Shown in pieces: positions 45,574 through 54,045 of a stretch of 64,000 bases of DNA (positions are counted from its first letter, which is position 1; every line of letters begins with the position of its first letter). The notes below the pieces were generated by a model. The model was not told where the DNA came from. It saw only the letters and a program-made list of their open reading frames with translations, and searched no databases. The DNA comes from Pedobacter nyackensis (lineage in GTDB: Bacteria > Bacteroidota > Bacteroidia > Sphingobacteriales > Sphingobacteriaceae). The DNA lies in contig NZ_FWYB01000001.1 in the NCBI RefSeq assembly GCF_900176505.1, positions 893,298-957,297 on the forward strand, read 5' to 3'. Made by a program: the position numbers and the translations under genes.

Positions 45574-46713
45574 TTAAGATTTAACTTCAGTGTGAGTTTC
45601 TGCTGCAATACCTTTTTCTGCTTTACCTGCATTCATAATCTCAGTTTGCTTACGAATAGACTCTCCGTGAACAAGCTCCAGGAATTTCTCGGTAAAGTTT
45701 AAATCAAGTTTTAAAGCCTTTGCAAATGAAATTCCTTTTTTAATGATGGCATCCCAACGGTTTACCTGTAAAATAGTTACCTGGTTATCACGTTTGTATT
45801 CGCCGATTTTACCCACGATAGCCATACGCTCACCTAGCTTTTGTAACAAAAGGTCGTCAATTTTATCAATTTGTTTACGTAATTCAGCAAGCTGATCTGT
45901 AAAAGCTTCGTTTTGAGATTCTGGTTCACGAACAGTTAAACGTTCAGCAAGTTCACCAAGAGCAGCAGGAGTAAGCTGTTGTTTAGCATCTGTCCAGGCT
46001 ATAGAAGGATCTACGTGCGACTCGATCATTAATCCTTGCATGTCCAAATCCAATGCTTTCTGAGAGATGTAAGGAATCAGTTCGCGGTTACCACAGATAT
46101 GACTTGGGTCGTTAATGATTGGAAGATCAGGTAATAATGTTTTCAATTGGATAGCCAGTTCCCACATTGGTTCATTGCGGAATGAGCTTTTCTCATAAGA
46201 AGAGAAACCACGGTGAATAGCACCTAATTTAGTGATACCTGCACGGTTGATACGCTCTAAAGCACCAGCCCATAATTGCAGATCAGGGTTTATTGGGTTT
46301 TTAACCAATACCGGGATGTCTACACCTTGTAAAGCATCAGCAATCTCCTGAACAGTGAAAGGGTTAACAGTTGAACGGGCACCAATCCATAGGATATCAA
46401 CACCGGCAGCTAAAGCTTCTTCAACGTGTTTCGCATTTGCAACCTCTACAGCTGTAGGTAAACCTGTTTCCGCTTTTGCTCTTTTTAACCACTCTAATCC
46501 GATGCTTCCAATTCCTTCAAATTCTCCCGGACGAGTACGAGGCTTCCAGATACCAGCTCTTAATACAGATACTTTTCCGGTTGCAGCCAATAAATGAGCT
46601 GTGGTTAATAGTTGCTCCTCAGTCTCCGCACTGCATGGGCCAGAAATGATTAGTGGTTCGTTTTTAATGTTAAGCCAGGTGTTTAATGGCTGAATGTTCA
46701 ATTGTAGTTTCAT
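45574..46713 (-). CDS. Bifunctional DAHP synthase / chorismate mutase
   Basis: 379 residues. The N-terminal KDO8P-type DAHP synthase (about 15-265) shows LIISGPCSAET, LRAGIWKPRTRPGEFEG, AIHRGFSSYEKSSFRN and NDPSHICGNRELI. The C-terminal AroQ chorismate mutase (about 280-365) shows LRKQIDKIDDLLLQKLGERM and GEYKRDNQVTILQVNRW. The enzyme both starts the pathway and turns chorismate to prephenate. Such fusions let the mutase domain act as an allosteric sensor of the synthase. It lies between pheA (54 bp) and aroA in the attenuator-controlled operon. Confidence 0.94.
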   Translation of the reverse strand: MKLQLNIQPLNTWLNIKNEPLIISGPCSAETEEQLLTTAHLLAATGKVSVLRAGIWKPRTRPGEFEGIGSIGLEWLKRAKAETGLPTAVEVANAKHVEEALAAGVDILWIGARSTVNPFTVQEIADALQGVDIPVLVKNPINPDLQLWAGALERINRAGITKLGAIHRGFSSYEKSSFRNEPMWELAIQLKTLLPDLPIINDPSHICGNRELIPYISQKALDLDMQGLMIESHVDPSIAWTDAKQQLTPAALGELAERLTVREPESQNEAFTDQLAELRKQIDKIDDLLLQKLGERMAIVGKIGEYKRDNQVTILQVNRWDAIIKKGISFAKALKLDLNFTEKFLELVHGESIRKQTEIMNAGKAEKGIAAETHTEVKS

Positions 46714-46767
46714 TTTTTTGGGGTTTAAATTGTTGTTTTTATTTTACGAAGGCTGTTTTATAGAAGA

Positions 46768-47601
46768 TTATACTTTGTCATTCTTCTGGTATTCACCCAT
46801 GATGTTAAAGTTTACAGTGTATTTTAGTGCCTGGCGGATCGCTTTGTCATATTTTTCCATACTGGTCCATTCCATGTCCACATAGAAATAGTAATCGTTA
46901 CGTTTCCCTAAAACCGGCATACTTTGTATTTTGGATAAGTTAACCTGCTGTTCTGCAAAAATATTCAGGACTTTAGCAAGGGCACCTACGTGGTTGCCTA
47001 CCTGGAAACAAATAGAAGCTTTGTTAGTATCCGGCTGTTCTTCGGTCTTGTCCTGTTTAAGAATCAGGAAACGGGTAAAGTTCTTTTTGTTCGATTCTAT
47101 TCTTCTTTCAATAATATTCAAGCCATACAATTCGGCAGCAAGGGTATTGGCAATAGCAACCGTATCCGTTAATTGTTCCTCTTTGATTCTTTTAGCGCAA
47201 GCTGCGGTATCGTTACCTTCAATTACCTGAATATTTGGGTAATCGTAAAAGAAATCTACACACTGACGAATAGCGATGGGGTGGGAGGTAGCAAATTTAA
47301 CATCTTCAAATTTAACTCCTGGTAAAGCCATCAGGTGCAATTGAATAGGCAGGTATACTTCGCCTACCACTGCAAAATTATACTCGCGGATCAAGGTGTA
47401 GTTAGGCAAAAGGCTACCGGCGATAGAGTTTTCTATAGCCATGACAACGAAATCTGATTCTTTGTTTTCTAAACTCTCGCAAGTTTGTTTAAAAGAATTG
47501 CATTCAATGGTTTGAATGTCCTTTCCGAAGAATTTGAAAGCCGCTTCCTCGTGAAAAGATGCTTTGATGCCTTGAATTGCTACTCTTGTTCCTGTTTTCA
47601 T
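46768..47601 (-). CDS. pheA: Prephenate dehydratase
   Basis: 277 residues from the ATG at 47601, which gives the standard start RVAIQGIKASFHEEAAFKFF; a longer frame upstream runs into the attenuator. The catalytic PDT domain (1-180) has the NKKNFTRFLIL motif. The ACT domain (about 195-270) keeps GALAKVLNIFAEQQVNLSKI, but the usual ESRP is IQSMP here, so phenylalanine feedback may be altered. It converts prephenate to phenylpyruvate. It is the first gene after the attenuator and so the main regulated product. No tyrA gene is in the operon. Confidence 0.94.
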   Translation of the reverse strand: MKTGTRVAIQGIKASFHEEAAFKFFGKDIQTIECNSFKQTCESLENKESDFVVMAIENSIAGSLLPNYTLIREYNFAVVGEVYLPIQLHLMALPGVKFEDVKFATSHPIAIRQCVDFFYDYPNIQVIEGNDTAACAKRIKEEQLTDTVAIANTLAAELYGLNIIERRIESNKKNFTRFLILKQDKTEEQPDTNKASICFQVGNHVGALAKVLNIFAEQQVNLSKIQSMPVLGKRNDYYFYVDMEWTSMEKYDKAIRQALKYTVNFNIMGEYQKNDKV

Positions 47602-47650
47602 TAGTTTATTGTTTTTCTTTTTTTTATGGTTCGGTTTGGCGTAAAACCAA

Positions 47651-47679
47651 AAAAGTCCCGGCGTTTGGCCGGGACTTTT
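47651..47679 (-). terminator. Attenuator terminator of the pheA operon
   Basis: A 12-bp perfect stem (47651-47662 with 47668-47679) and 5-base loop, followed by a T run on the minus strand, 50 bp before pheA. Its upstream arm contains AGTCCCGGC (47676-47668 on the minus strand), which can instead pair over nine bases with GCCGGGACT in the end of the leader peptide frame (47723-47715). The two structures exclude each other. Confidence 0.92.
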
Positions 47680-47712
47680 CGTATACATTTATCGTGTTGA
47701 TATTAGTGCATA

Positions 47713-47775
47713 TTAGTCCCGGCTCTTACTAAAATAGTAGAAGTAACCAAACCAATATGTAGTAATATTTCTCAT
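47713..47775 (-). CDS. pheL: Aromatic leader peptide of the pheA attenuator
   Basis: A 20-codon frame, ATG at 47775, TAA at 47715-47713. The peptide holds YWFGYFYYF, eight aromatic residues in nine, covering all three aromatic amino acids. Its last codons (SRD and stop) overlap the antiterminator arm. If aromatic aminoacyl-tRNA is scarce, the ribosome stalls at 47757-47731, leaving the arm free to pair and block the terminator. With plentiful tRNA it reaches the stop, covers the arm and the terminator forms. Too short for standard gene callers. A clear Bacteroidota -7 element lies 66 bp upstream. Confidence 0.93.
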   Translation of the reverse strand: MRNITTYWFGYFYYFSKSRD

Positions 47776-47840
47776 CTGTTTTTCTATTGTCTTTTATTTT
47801 GTTGCGGCTCGTACACAAGCCTTTTTATATTTTGTTTTTC

Positions 47841-47870
47841 CAAATGTACTAACAAAATTTAATTTGTCAA
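47841..47870 (-). promoter_or_regulatory. Promoter of the pheA operon
   Basis: On the minus strand TTGAC (47870-47866) and TACATTTG (47848-47841) are 17 bases apart, an excellent Bacteroidota sigma-ABfr-type promoter. The transcript would start near 47835, giving a leader of about 230 nt before pheA. Confidence 0.8.
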
Positions 47871-47940
47871 TAGTTAAATAAAAAAAATATTTTTTTGTGG
47901 TTAAAGTTTTTCTTCGTGAGTCTCAAAACTTTAGCCCCGT

Positions 47941-49008
47941 TTATGAATTATTAATGGCATTAAAGTAGGCAAAACTCTCTAATATGTCACTTTCCGATAC
48001 CCTGCAGTTATAATCGCACTTACCAATGCTGCTCAATAATGAAAACATGATTTGCCCGTTTTCATTTTTCTTATCACTCTGCATCAACTCCATTAATTGT
48101 GTAAAACTGTCGGCTTTAAGATGGTAAGCTGGGTATAGCTTACTGATATAGTCAGTGATGTCTTCTAAATCTGCTTCAGATAAAGTATTGTTTTTATGAG
48201 AAAGGAACGCCTCGCAAATCATACCTATAGCAATGGCTTCACCATGTGTTAAAGGCTTTTTGTCGTTAGTCAAGGCATAAGTTTCAACAGCATGGCCAAT
48301 AGTATGTCCGTAATTAAGGATTTTTCTTAATCCTTTTTCATGAGGATCTTCCGTTACCACTTCGTTCTTTATCTCTACTGAACGGTAAATGGCTTGTGGA
48401 TCAATTTGCAGGTAATCACTGTTTTTAAGCTCATTGTAATAGTTGCGGTCGACAATTAAACCATGTTTAATCATTTCAGCAAAGCCAGAAAGCAATTCTC
48501 TTGCAGGTAATGTTTTTAAAAAGGCAGTTTCAATAAAAACAGCTTGGGGAAGGGTAAAGGTACCCACCATGTTCTTAACATTATCTATATCGATACCTGT
48601 TTTTCCACCTACAGAAGCATCAACCTGGGAAAGTAAAGTAGTAGGAATATTGATGAAATCAATTCCACGCTTATAAGTAGATGCTACAAAACCACCCATG
48701 TCTGTAATTACACCGCCACCAAGATTAATCATCAGACACTTGCGGTCGGCACCAAAATCAAGTAATGTTTTCCATATACCTATACAAAAATCAATATTCT
48801 TGTTCTCTTCTCCCGGATCAGTTTCAATCAGGTCGAAACCATTAAAATCATCCAGCATCTCACGAAAAAGAGGCAAACACACCTCTGAAGTATTGCTATC
48901 CGCAAAAACAAATATTTTGCTGTACCTGCCAGATTCGAACACCTCTGTTAAAGGTGCGAGTTGAGTCTCAAAATGGATGGTGTGGCCAGCGCTATCTAGC
49001 TTATTCAT
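47941..49008 (-). CDS. aroB: 3-dehydroquinate synthase
   Basis: 355 residues with the NAD-binding and zinc-site pattern of the family: INLGGGVITDMGGFVASTYK near residue 95, TTLLSQVDASVGGKTGIDI near 127, the zinc region with EMIKHGLI, and LNYGHTIGHAVE near 235. It converts DAHP to 3-dehydroquinate. Its start overlaps the stop of the S4 protein gene (TAATG), so the two are coupled, and it is separated from the pheA operon by the promoter and attenuator. Confidence 0.95.
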   Translation of the reverse strand: MNKLDSAGHTIHFETQLAPLTEVFESGRYSKIFVFADSNTSEVCLPLFREMLDDFNGFDLIETDPGEENKNIDFCIGIWKTLLDFGADRKCLMINLGGGVITDMGGFVASTYKRGIDFINIPTTLLSQVDASVGGKTGIDIDNVKNMVGTFTLPQAVFIETAFLKTLPARELLSGFAEMIKHGLIVDRNYYNELKNSDYLQIDPQAIYRSVEIKNEVVTEDPHEKGLRKILNYGHTIGHAVETYALTNDKKPLTHGEAIAIGMICEAFLSHKNNTLSEADLEDITDYISKLYPAYHLKADSFTQLMELMQSDKKNENGQIMFSLLSSIGKCDYNCRVSESDILESFAYFNAINNS

Positions 49009-49214
49009 TAAATTACTTTTATTTTTTGTCCCATAAAATCAATCACATCGCCAACACGAACTTTTAATCGTTTACGGTAATCAACTTTTCCGTTGTACTT
49101 TACCAAACCATCCTCAACAACGGTTTGCGCTTCGCCTCCGCTCTGAACCAGTGCAGCTGCTTTTAACAATTGGATAAGGGGAATAAATTCACCTTCTAAT
49201 TTAAATTCTATCAT
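49008..49214 (-). CDS. Small S4-domain RNA-binding protein (YbcJ/RlbA type)
   Basis: 68 residues consisting of a single S4 domain: EFIPLIQLLKAAALVQSGGE, then KYNGKVDYRKRLKVRVGD and a final beta strand. Such short proteins bind structured or ribosomal RNA. It overlaps aroB by one base. Confidence 0.88.
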   Translation of the reverse strand: MIEFKLEGEFIPLIQLLKAAALVQSGGEAQTVVEDGLVKYNGKVDYRKRLKVRVGDVIDFMGQKIKVI

Positions 49215-49272
49215 TGTATGGCAAACTTACAATTAATTATAAAGTGTTTACCACCAATAACAGGGGAATTTA

Positions 49273-49280
49273 TACTTTTG
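49273..49280 (+). promoter_or_regulatory. Promoter -7 element of the proline dehydrogenase gene
   Basis: TACTTTTG matches TAnnTTTG, 29 bp before the ATG, with a GTTTAC -33-like element about 20 bases upstream. Confidence 0.5.
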
Positions 49281-49309
49281 CATCCAAAATAATTAATAGA
49301 TATTCTTAA

Positions 49310-50494
49310 ATGGAACTTTCCCCCAAAAAATTATTAAATTTTGATAATACTGAAATTGCATTCCGCAATAAATCAAATAATGAATTAAATGCTGCCTATT
49401 GGTTGTTTAAGATGATTAGTAGTAACTTCTTGACAAAAGTAGGTCCTCCTATCACTAACTTTTTCCTTAACATCGGTTTGCCTATTAAGGGGATAATCAA
49501 AGCCACAATATTTAAACATTTCTGTGGTGGCGAAACCATTGCCGAATGTGAACATACCATCCAGCAATTGGCATTAGGTCGTGTTGGAACCATTTTGGAT
49601 TATTCTGTTGAGGGAGAAGAAGAGGAAGAAGTTTTTGATTTTACCTGTGCTGAAATTATCAGAACAATTGAGCGCGCTGTGGGTGATAAGCGTATTCCTA
49701 TTACTGTATTTAAAGTGACAGGTATTGGTCGTTTTGGCTTACTGGAAAAATTAGATGCTAAAAAAGAGTTGAGCCCGGTAGAGCAGGCGGAATTTGATCG
49801 CGTGAAACAACGTTGTGAGAAAATCTGCAGAACTGCTTTTGAAAAGAACGTACCAATTATGGTTGATGCAGAAGAAACCTGGATTCAGGATACTATCGAC
49901 GAATTGGCTATAGATATGATGCGTTTATTTAATCAGAAAAGCATTATCGTTTACAACACTTACCAGATGTACCGCCATGATAAACTGGCCGACATGAAAG
50001 CCGATCACCTGATTGCCAGAGCTTCGGGCTTTATTTTAGGCGTGAAAATGGTACGTGGTGCCTATATGGAAAAAGAACGTAAACGTGCTGAAGAAATGGG
50101 ATACCCTTCCCCAATTCAACCTGATAAAGCATCATCAGACAGAGATTACGATGCTTCTTTAAACTACTGCATGGAGCATATCAATGAGATTGCTATTGTT
50201 TGTGGAACCCATAATGAAGAAAGCTGCCGCGCTTTAGCTCAGTTACTGGATGCTAATAATGTAGCGCACGATCATCCTCACGTTTACTTCGCACAATTAT
50301 TGGGCATGAGCGATAACCTAAGTTTCAACTTATCAGATGCAGGTTATAATGTAACGAAATATGTGCCTTACGGGCCAATTAAAGCGGTTATGCCGTACTT
50401 GTTCAGAAGAGCACAAGAGAACACTTCGATTGCCGGACAAACCAGCAGAGAGCTTGGACTGATCATGAAAGAAAAGCAGCGTAGAAGATTGTAA
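49310..50494 (+). CDS. Proline dehydrogenase
   Basis: 394 residues, a monofunctional FAD enzyme lacking the P5C dehydrogenase part of PutA. It shows the TIM-barrel ProDH motifs: an N-terminal helical arm, VFKVTGIGRFGLLEKL, IMVDAEETWIQDTID, KMVRGAYMEKERKRAEEMGYP, VCGTHNEES and the proline-binding end YLFRRAQENTSIAGQT. It oxidises proline to pyrroline-5-carboxylate and passes electrons to quinone at the membrane. It is monocistronic, with a terminator at 50515. Confidence 0.94.
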   Translation: MELSPKKLLNFDNTEIAFRNKSNNELNAAYWLFKMISSNFLTKVGPPITNFFLNIGLPIKGIIKATIFKHFCGGETIAECEHTIQQLALGRVGTILDYSVEGEEEEEVFDFTCAEIIRTIERAVGDKRIPITVFKVTGIGRFGLLEKLDAKKELSPVEQAEFDRVKQRCEKICRTAFEKNVPIMVDAEETWIQDTIDELAIDMMRLFNQKSIIVYNTYQMYRHDKLADMKADHLIARASGFILGVKMVRGAYMEKERKRAEEMGYPSPIQPDKASSDRDYDASLNYCMEHINEIAIVCGTHNEESCRALAQLLDANNVAHDHPHVYFAQLLGMSDNLSFNLSDAGYNVTKYVPYGPIKAVMPYLFRRAQENTSIAGQTSRELGLIMKEKQRRRL

Positions 50495-50514
50495 TAACCT
50501 CAATCTTTTTAAAC

Positions 50515-50550
50515 AAAAAAGGCAGTTGAATCCATTCAACTGCCTTTTTT
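50515..50550. terminator. Convergent bidirectional terminator
   Basis: A 17-bp perfect stem (50515-50531 with 50534-50550) including A and T runs, between the convergent proline dehydrogenase and HAD genes. Confidence 0.9.
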
Positions 50551-50602
50551 GTTTCTATTAAATGTAAATATCTATACCGTTATAGAAAATTTATGTTTTT
50601 TG

Positions 50603-51238
50603 TTACAAAATCCGATGCTCAATTAACACCTGTTCCAGATACTTTGGATGCTTAGTCATCAGCAATGTATTTAATCCGGCCAGTTTAGCTCCTTCAATGT
50701 GCTGCGGACTATCATCTATAAACAAGGTTTCGGTCGGATCGAGGTTATTCTCCCTAATTACCTGTTCAAAAATTTCAACATTAGGTTTGCGCAAAAACAT
50801 CTGCTGAGAATAATAAGCCCTTTCAAAAAGCTCACTGTTATCTGCCATATTGAATTCTCTTTTCAGGTACTCAACAATATAGTTGTAATGCGTTTCATTA
50901 TTGTTGCTGAGTAAAAACGTGCGGTACTTCTGTTTTACCGTAAGCAATACCTCGTGAATTCCAGGAGGGACACCAATCAACAGGCTATTCCATGCTGCAT
51001 CAATCTCCTCATCAGTCAGGTCGTTGTTATTTGCAGCTTCGCGAATGCCAGCTCTGAATTCGGCAGGCGTAATGGCAGCAGTTTCAAAATCATTGAAAAG
51101 ATCATGGTGACTTTTATGTGCGAAAAACTCGGTACTGTTACTTATCCCGAGTTGTAACAGGGCATCTTGAGTTCTTTGAAAGTCTATTTCGAAGATCACG
51201 TTACCGTAATCGAATATAATGTTTTTAATTTTTTGCAT
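50603..51238 (-). CDS. HAD-superfamily hydrolase (subfamily IA, YihX-like)
   Basis: 211 residues. HAD motif I is IIFDYGNVIFEIDF, with Tyr where DxD members have a second variable residue, as in the D-x-GN-V subgroup. Motif II is FLLSNNNETHYN and motif IV is LFIDDSPQHIEGAKLAG. The helical cap lies between residues 15 and 90. It is probably a cytoplasmic sugar-phosphate or nucleotide phosphatase; the substrate is unknown. It is transcribed alone. Confidence 0.9.
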   Translation of the reverse strand: MQKIKNIIFDYGNVIFEIDFQRTQDALLQLGISNSTEFFAHKSHHDLFNDFETAAITPAEFRAGIREAANNNDLTDEEIDAAWNSLLIGVPPGIHEVLLTVKQKYRTFLLSNNNETHYNYIVEYLKREFNMADNSELFERAYYSQQMFLRKPNVEIFEQVIRENNLDPTETLFIDDSPQHIEGAKLAGLNTLLMTKHPKYLEQVLIEHRIL

Positions 51239-51331
51239 AAAGAAGTTTCAAACTACAAATATGAGATAATGAACTCAATAAAATAATGGAATGTATTTTA
51301 TTGTTTACAAAGTGATTTTTGGGGTGTGTTT

Positions 51332-51351
51332 TGTGTAATATTGATTACACA
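51332..51351. promoter_or_regulatory. Operator-like palindrome
   Basis: TGTGTAAT and ATTACACA (8-bp inverted repeat, 4-base spacer) lie 14 bp before the ATG at 51366, a good size and place for a dimeric repressor site. The regulator is unknown. Confidence 0.35.
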
Positions 51352-51365
51352 CAAATGTAAACTCT

Positions 51366-52130
51366 ATGAAAAAATTACTCATGGTAGTCATGGCAAGTTA
51401 TGCCCTGACCGCTCGTGCCCAAATGCACGAATCTAAAAACTTTCTTCGCCTCTATTCCGACTCTGTGATCTATGCCAGGACGATTAAATTGCGACCCGAT
51501 TTTGCAGGTTACTGGCAGCTCCGGGCCGATTCACGTCGCGTTCCAACCGAGCAGGTCAAGTTCTTTAATAATGAAGATGGATTTTTTGCCAATACCCGAA
51601 GGTTGAATTTAGGAGGGGAGACTTCATTTTCGGAACGGATTGTGGAGGGTAGGATCAATGTTTTTCAGGAAATGACCTATGATCCGTTTCTGCATGAAAG
51701 AGGACCCAGATACAGACACAGAAGGGAACCAGTTGTTGACTTTGGAATGTATTACAATAAAGGCTTTGGTGATCTGAAAAAGATGAATTACAACAACCTG
51801 AAGAAGGATATGGCCGACCATCCGGAGAGTATCGACTTACTCAATAATTATAGGAAAAGCATGACTACGAGCAAAATGCTGTATACGGCTGCCGGGGTAT
51901 CAGTTGTAGCAGGATTGGTTTCATTCCTGGTTGCAGGTAGCAGCAATGGCTCTAGTTCATCTTTTGGTGATCATAAATTCGGTAGTTCCAGTATGAGCAG
52001 TTCAGGAGCGAATTTTACATCTAGTTTTGTATTGTTAGGGCTGGGGACCGGCCTCGCTATTGGTGGTTATTCTGTGCAAATATCCGGTTCCAGAAAACTG
52101 GAAAATGTAATAGATGCTTATAACAGGTAG
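51366..52130 (+). CDS. Hypothetical exported protein with C-terminal membrane helices
   Basis: 254 residues. A signal peptide (LLMVVMASYALTARAQ) leads to a charged domain (about 20-160) with an Arg-rich HERGPRYRHRREPV near 105-120. A membrane helix (about 172-192, AAGVSVVAGLVSFLVAG), a Ser/Gly-rich loop and a second helix (about 222-242, FVLLGLGTGLAIGGYSV) follow. No family is recognised. It stands alone between a palindrome and a terminator. Confidence 0.75.
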   Translation: MKKLLMVVMASYALTARAQMHESKNFLRLYSDSVIYARTIKLRPDFAGYWQLRADSRRVPTEQVKFFNNEDGFFANTRRLNLGGETSFSERIVEGRINVFQEMTYDPFLHERGPRYRHRREPVVDFGMYYNKGFGDLKKMNYNNLKKDMADHPESIDLLNNYRKSMTTSKMLYTAAGVSVVAGLVSFLVAGSSNGSSSSFGDHKFGSSSMSSSGANFTSSFVLLGLGTGLAIGGYSVQISGSRKLENVIDAYNR

Positions 52131-52141
52131 CATTACAGCTG

Positions 52142-52185
52142 AAATCTGATCTTATACCCGTTGGATCCGGTATAAGATCAGATTT
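52142..52185 (+). terminator. Long hairpin, probable terminator
   Basis: A 17-bp perfect stem (52142-52158 with 52169-52185) with a 10-base loop, 12 bp after the hypothetical protein gene. The T tract is short, so it may also be a transcript-stabilising structure. Confidence 0.65.
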
Positions 52186-52402
52186 TGCAGAAACATCCTC
52201 TAAGCACCCAGAAATCTTAATAATGGGATGGGAAATGTACAGCAGCTTACTGTAGCTTTATTAAAAACATTGTACGATTACCCAGGTTTGGGAAATATTA
52301 TGTTAGCTTTAGAAACTTACAAAAGGGAAATACTTTCCTTCTTACACATTATCCAATTCATATTTTCACTGTATTTTCAAAGTTTCACCTTTTATTAAGG
52401 AT

Positions 52403-53590
52403 ATGAAAAAAAACGATTCTAATGAATTGATCATTGCTAACAGAAAGATTGCATTTCAACATCAGGAAAAAGAGAACCGCGCAGCAGAATTAATCATCGC
52501 TAATAAAGAACTTGTTTTTCAAAACGAAGAGAAAGAGAATCGCGCAGCAGAATTAGTGATTGCTAACAAAGAGCTGATTTTCCAAAATGAAGAAAAGGAA
52601 AACCGGGCAGCTGAACTGATTATTGCCAACAAGGAACTCGCCTTCCAAAATGAAGAAAAGGAAAACCGGGCAGCTGAACTGATTATTGCCAACAAAGAAC
52701 TCGCCTTCCAGAATGAAGAGAAGGAAAACAGGGCAGCAGAACTCATCATCGCCAATAAAGAACTCGCATTCCAAAATGAAGAGAAGGAAAAAAGAGCAGA
52801 AGAGCTAATTATTGCCAATAGAGAGCTTAAAAATGCAGAAGATGATATTCGTAAATTAAATGACGAATTAGAGCAAAAAGTAGTCGAACGCACCGCTCAG
52901 TTAGAATCTGTCAATAAAGAATTAGAATCCTTTTCCTATTCTGTCTCACATGATTTACGTGCTCCAATCAGGGCTATCAATGGATACACCAGAATTTTGG
53001 TAGAAGATTATGCCGATAAATTTGATACGGATGGTGTAAAAATCCTTCAGTCAATTATTAACAACTCAAAAAAAATGGGTGAATTAATTGATGATCTACT
53101 CGCATTTTCAAAATTAGGAAGGAAACAGGTAACGGTATCGGAAATTGATATGACTGATCTTCTTGATAGGGTTCAGGAGGAATTATCATTTGAGGACTAC
53201 GAAAATATACCTGAATTTAATATAGGAACCCTTCCAAATGCTATAGGAGATAAATCCCTGATTAAGCAGGTATGGATCAACTTAATTTCCAATGCCGTTA
53301 AATATTCAAAACATAAAATAAAGACAAGTATCGAAATCGGTGCTTATAAAAAAGACAATCTAGTTGTATATTATATAAAAGATGGTGGTGCTGGGTTTGA
53401 TATGCAATATTATGATAAGCTTTTCGGGGTTTTTCAGAGATTACATTCCCAGGAAGAATTTGAGGGCACGGGCATAGGTCTGGCCATCGTACAAAAAATA
53501 GTGCATCGGCACAATGGAACAGTTTGGGCCGAATCGGAATTGAACGAAGGGTCCTGCTTTTATTTTAGCTTGCTCAGCGTAAACCATTAA
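52403..53590 (+). CDS. Sensor histidine kinase with repeated coiled-coil N terminus
   Basis: 395 residues. Residues 8-133 are six 21-residue repeats (ELIIANKELAFQNEEKENR plus AA) and a partial seventh, predicted as one long coiled coil. The DHp domain has FSYSVSHDLRAPIRAI with His183. The HATPase shows WINLISNAVKYSK, DGGAGFDMQYYDKLF and GTGIGLAIVQKIV. No sensory domain is visible; the coil may join it to another receptor. It is followed 13 bp later by a response regulator and then a hybrid kinase, so the three form one relay cluster. Confidence 0.9.
   Translation: MKKNDSNELIIANRKIAFQHQEKENRAAELIIANKELVFQNEEKENRAAELVIANKELIFQNEEKENRAAELIIANKELAFQNEEKENRAAELIIANKELAFQNEEKENRAAELIIANKELAFQNEEKEKRAEELIIANRELKNAEDDIRKLNDELEQKVVERTAQLESVNKELESFSYSVSHDLRAPIRAINGYTRILVEDYADKFDTDGVKILQSIINNSKKMGELIDDLLAFSKLGRKQVTVSEIDMTDLLDRVQEELSFEDYENIPEFNIGTLPNAIGDKSLIKQVWINLISNAVKYSKHKIKTSIEIGAYKKDNLVVYYIKDGGAGFDMQYYDKLFGVFQRLHSQEEFEGTGIGLAIVQKIVHRHNGTVWAESELNEGSCFYFSLLSVNH
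52424..52801 (+). repeat. 63-bp coding tandem repeat, six copies
   Basis: Six in-frame 63-bp units code the 21-residue coil repeats; a partial copy follows to about 52822. The fourth and fifth units are nearly identical in DNA, which suggests recent duplication and possible copy-number change. Confidence 0.9.
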
Positions 53591-53603
53591 AATCAAAAAA
53601 GAA

Positions 53604-54044
53604 ATGAACTACCATAACGTTGAAATTTTATTTGTCGAAGACAGTACTGACGATGCTGCACTCACCATCCGGGCGCTTAAAAAAAGCGGTTTTACCAACA
53701 AACTCCATCATGTTATTAATGGGGCGGAAGCACTGGATTTTATTTATTGCAAAGGGACTTATGCTTCAAGGAGCGATAAGGAGTTTCCAAAATTAATTTT
53801 GCTGGACTTAAAGATGCCAAAAGTATCGGGCGTACAGGTATTGGAAAAAATAAAATCTGATCCGAATCTTAAGTCCATACCTGTAGTTATGCTCACTTCA
53901 TCAAATGAGGGGCCGGATATTGAAAAATGCTTCGAGCTTGGTGCAAACAGCTATATCGTAAAACCTGTCGACAGCGATAAATTTTTCAATGCAGTAAAAG
54001 AGATTGGATTGTATTGGATGATATTAAGTCAGTCGCCCCATTAA
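53604..54044 (+). CDS. Single-domain response regulator (Rcp1-like)
   Basis: 146 residues, only a receiver domain. The acidic pair is in ILFVEDSTDD, the phosphoacceptor is Asp68 in LILLDLKMPKVSG, the Thr is in VVMLTSSNE and the Lys is in YIVKPVD. With no output domain it acts as a phosphate shuttle or by protein binding. It is 13 bp after one kinase gene and 1 bp before the next, so all three genes are co-transcribed. Confidence 0.95.
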   Translation: MNYHNVEILFVEDSTDDAALTIRALKKSGFTNKLHHVINGAEALDFIYCKGTYASRSDKEFPKLILLDLKMPKVSGVQVLEKIKSDPNLKSIPVVMLTSSNEGPDIEKCFELGANSYIVKPVDSDKFFNAVKEIGLYWMILSQSPH

Positions 54045-54045
54045 C

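Noticed and set aside
51332-51351. Known regulator site (for example CRP/FNR type)
   Set aside because: TGTGTAAT-N4-ATTACACA resembles several families loosely, but nothing in the window supports naming one.
52519-52893. Minus-strand 124-residue frame rich in Phe/Ser repeats
   Set aside because: It is the antisense shadow of the 63-bp coding repeat; repetition alone keeps it open.
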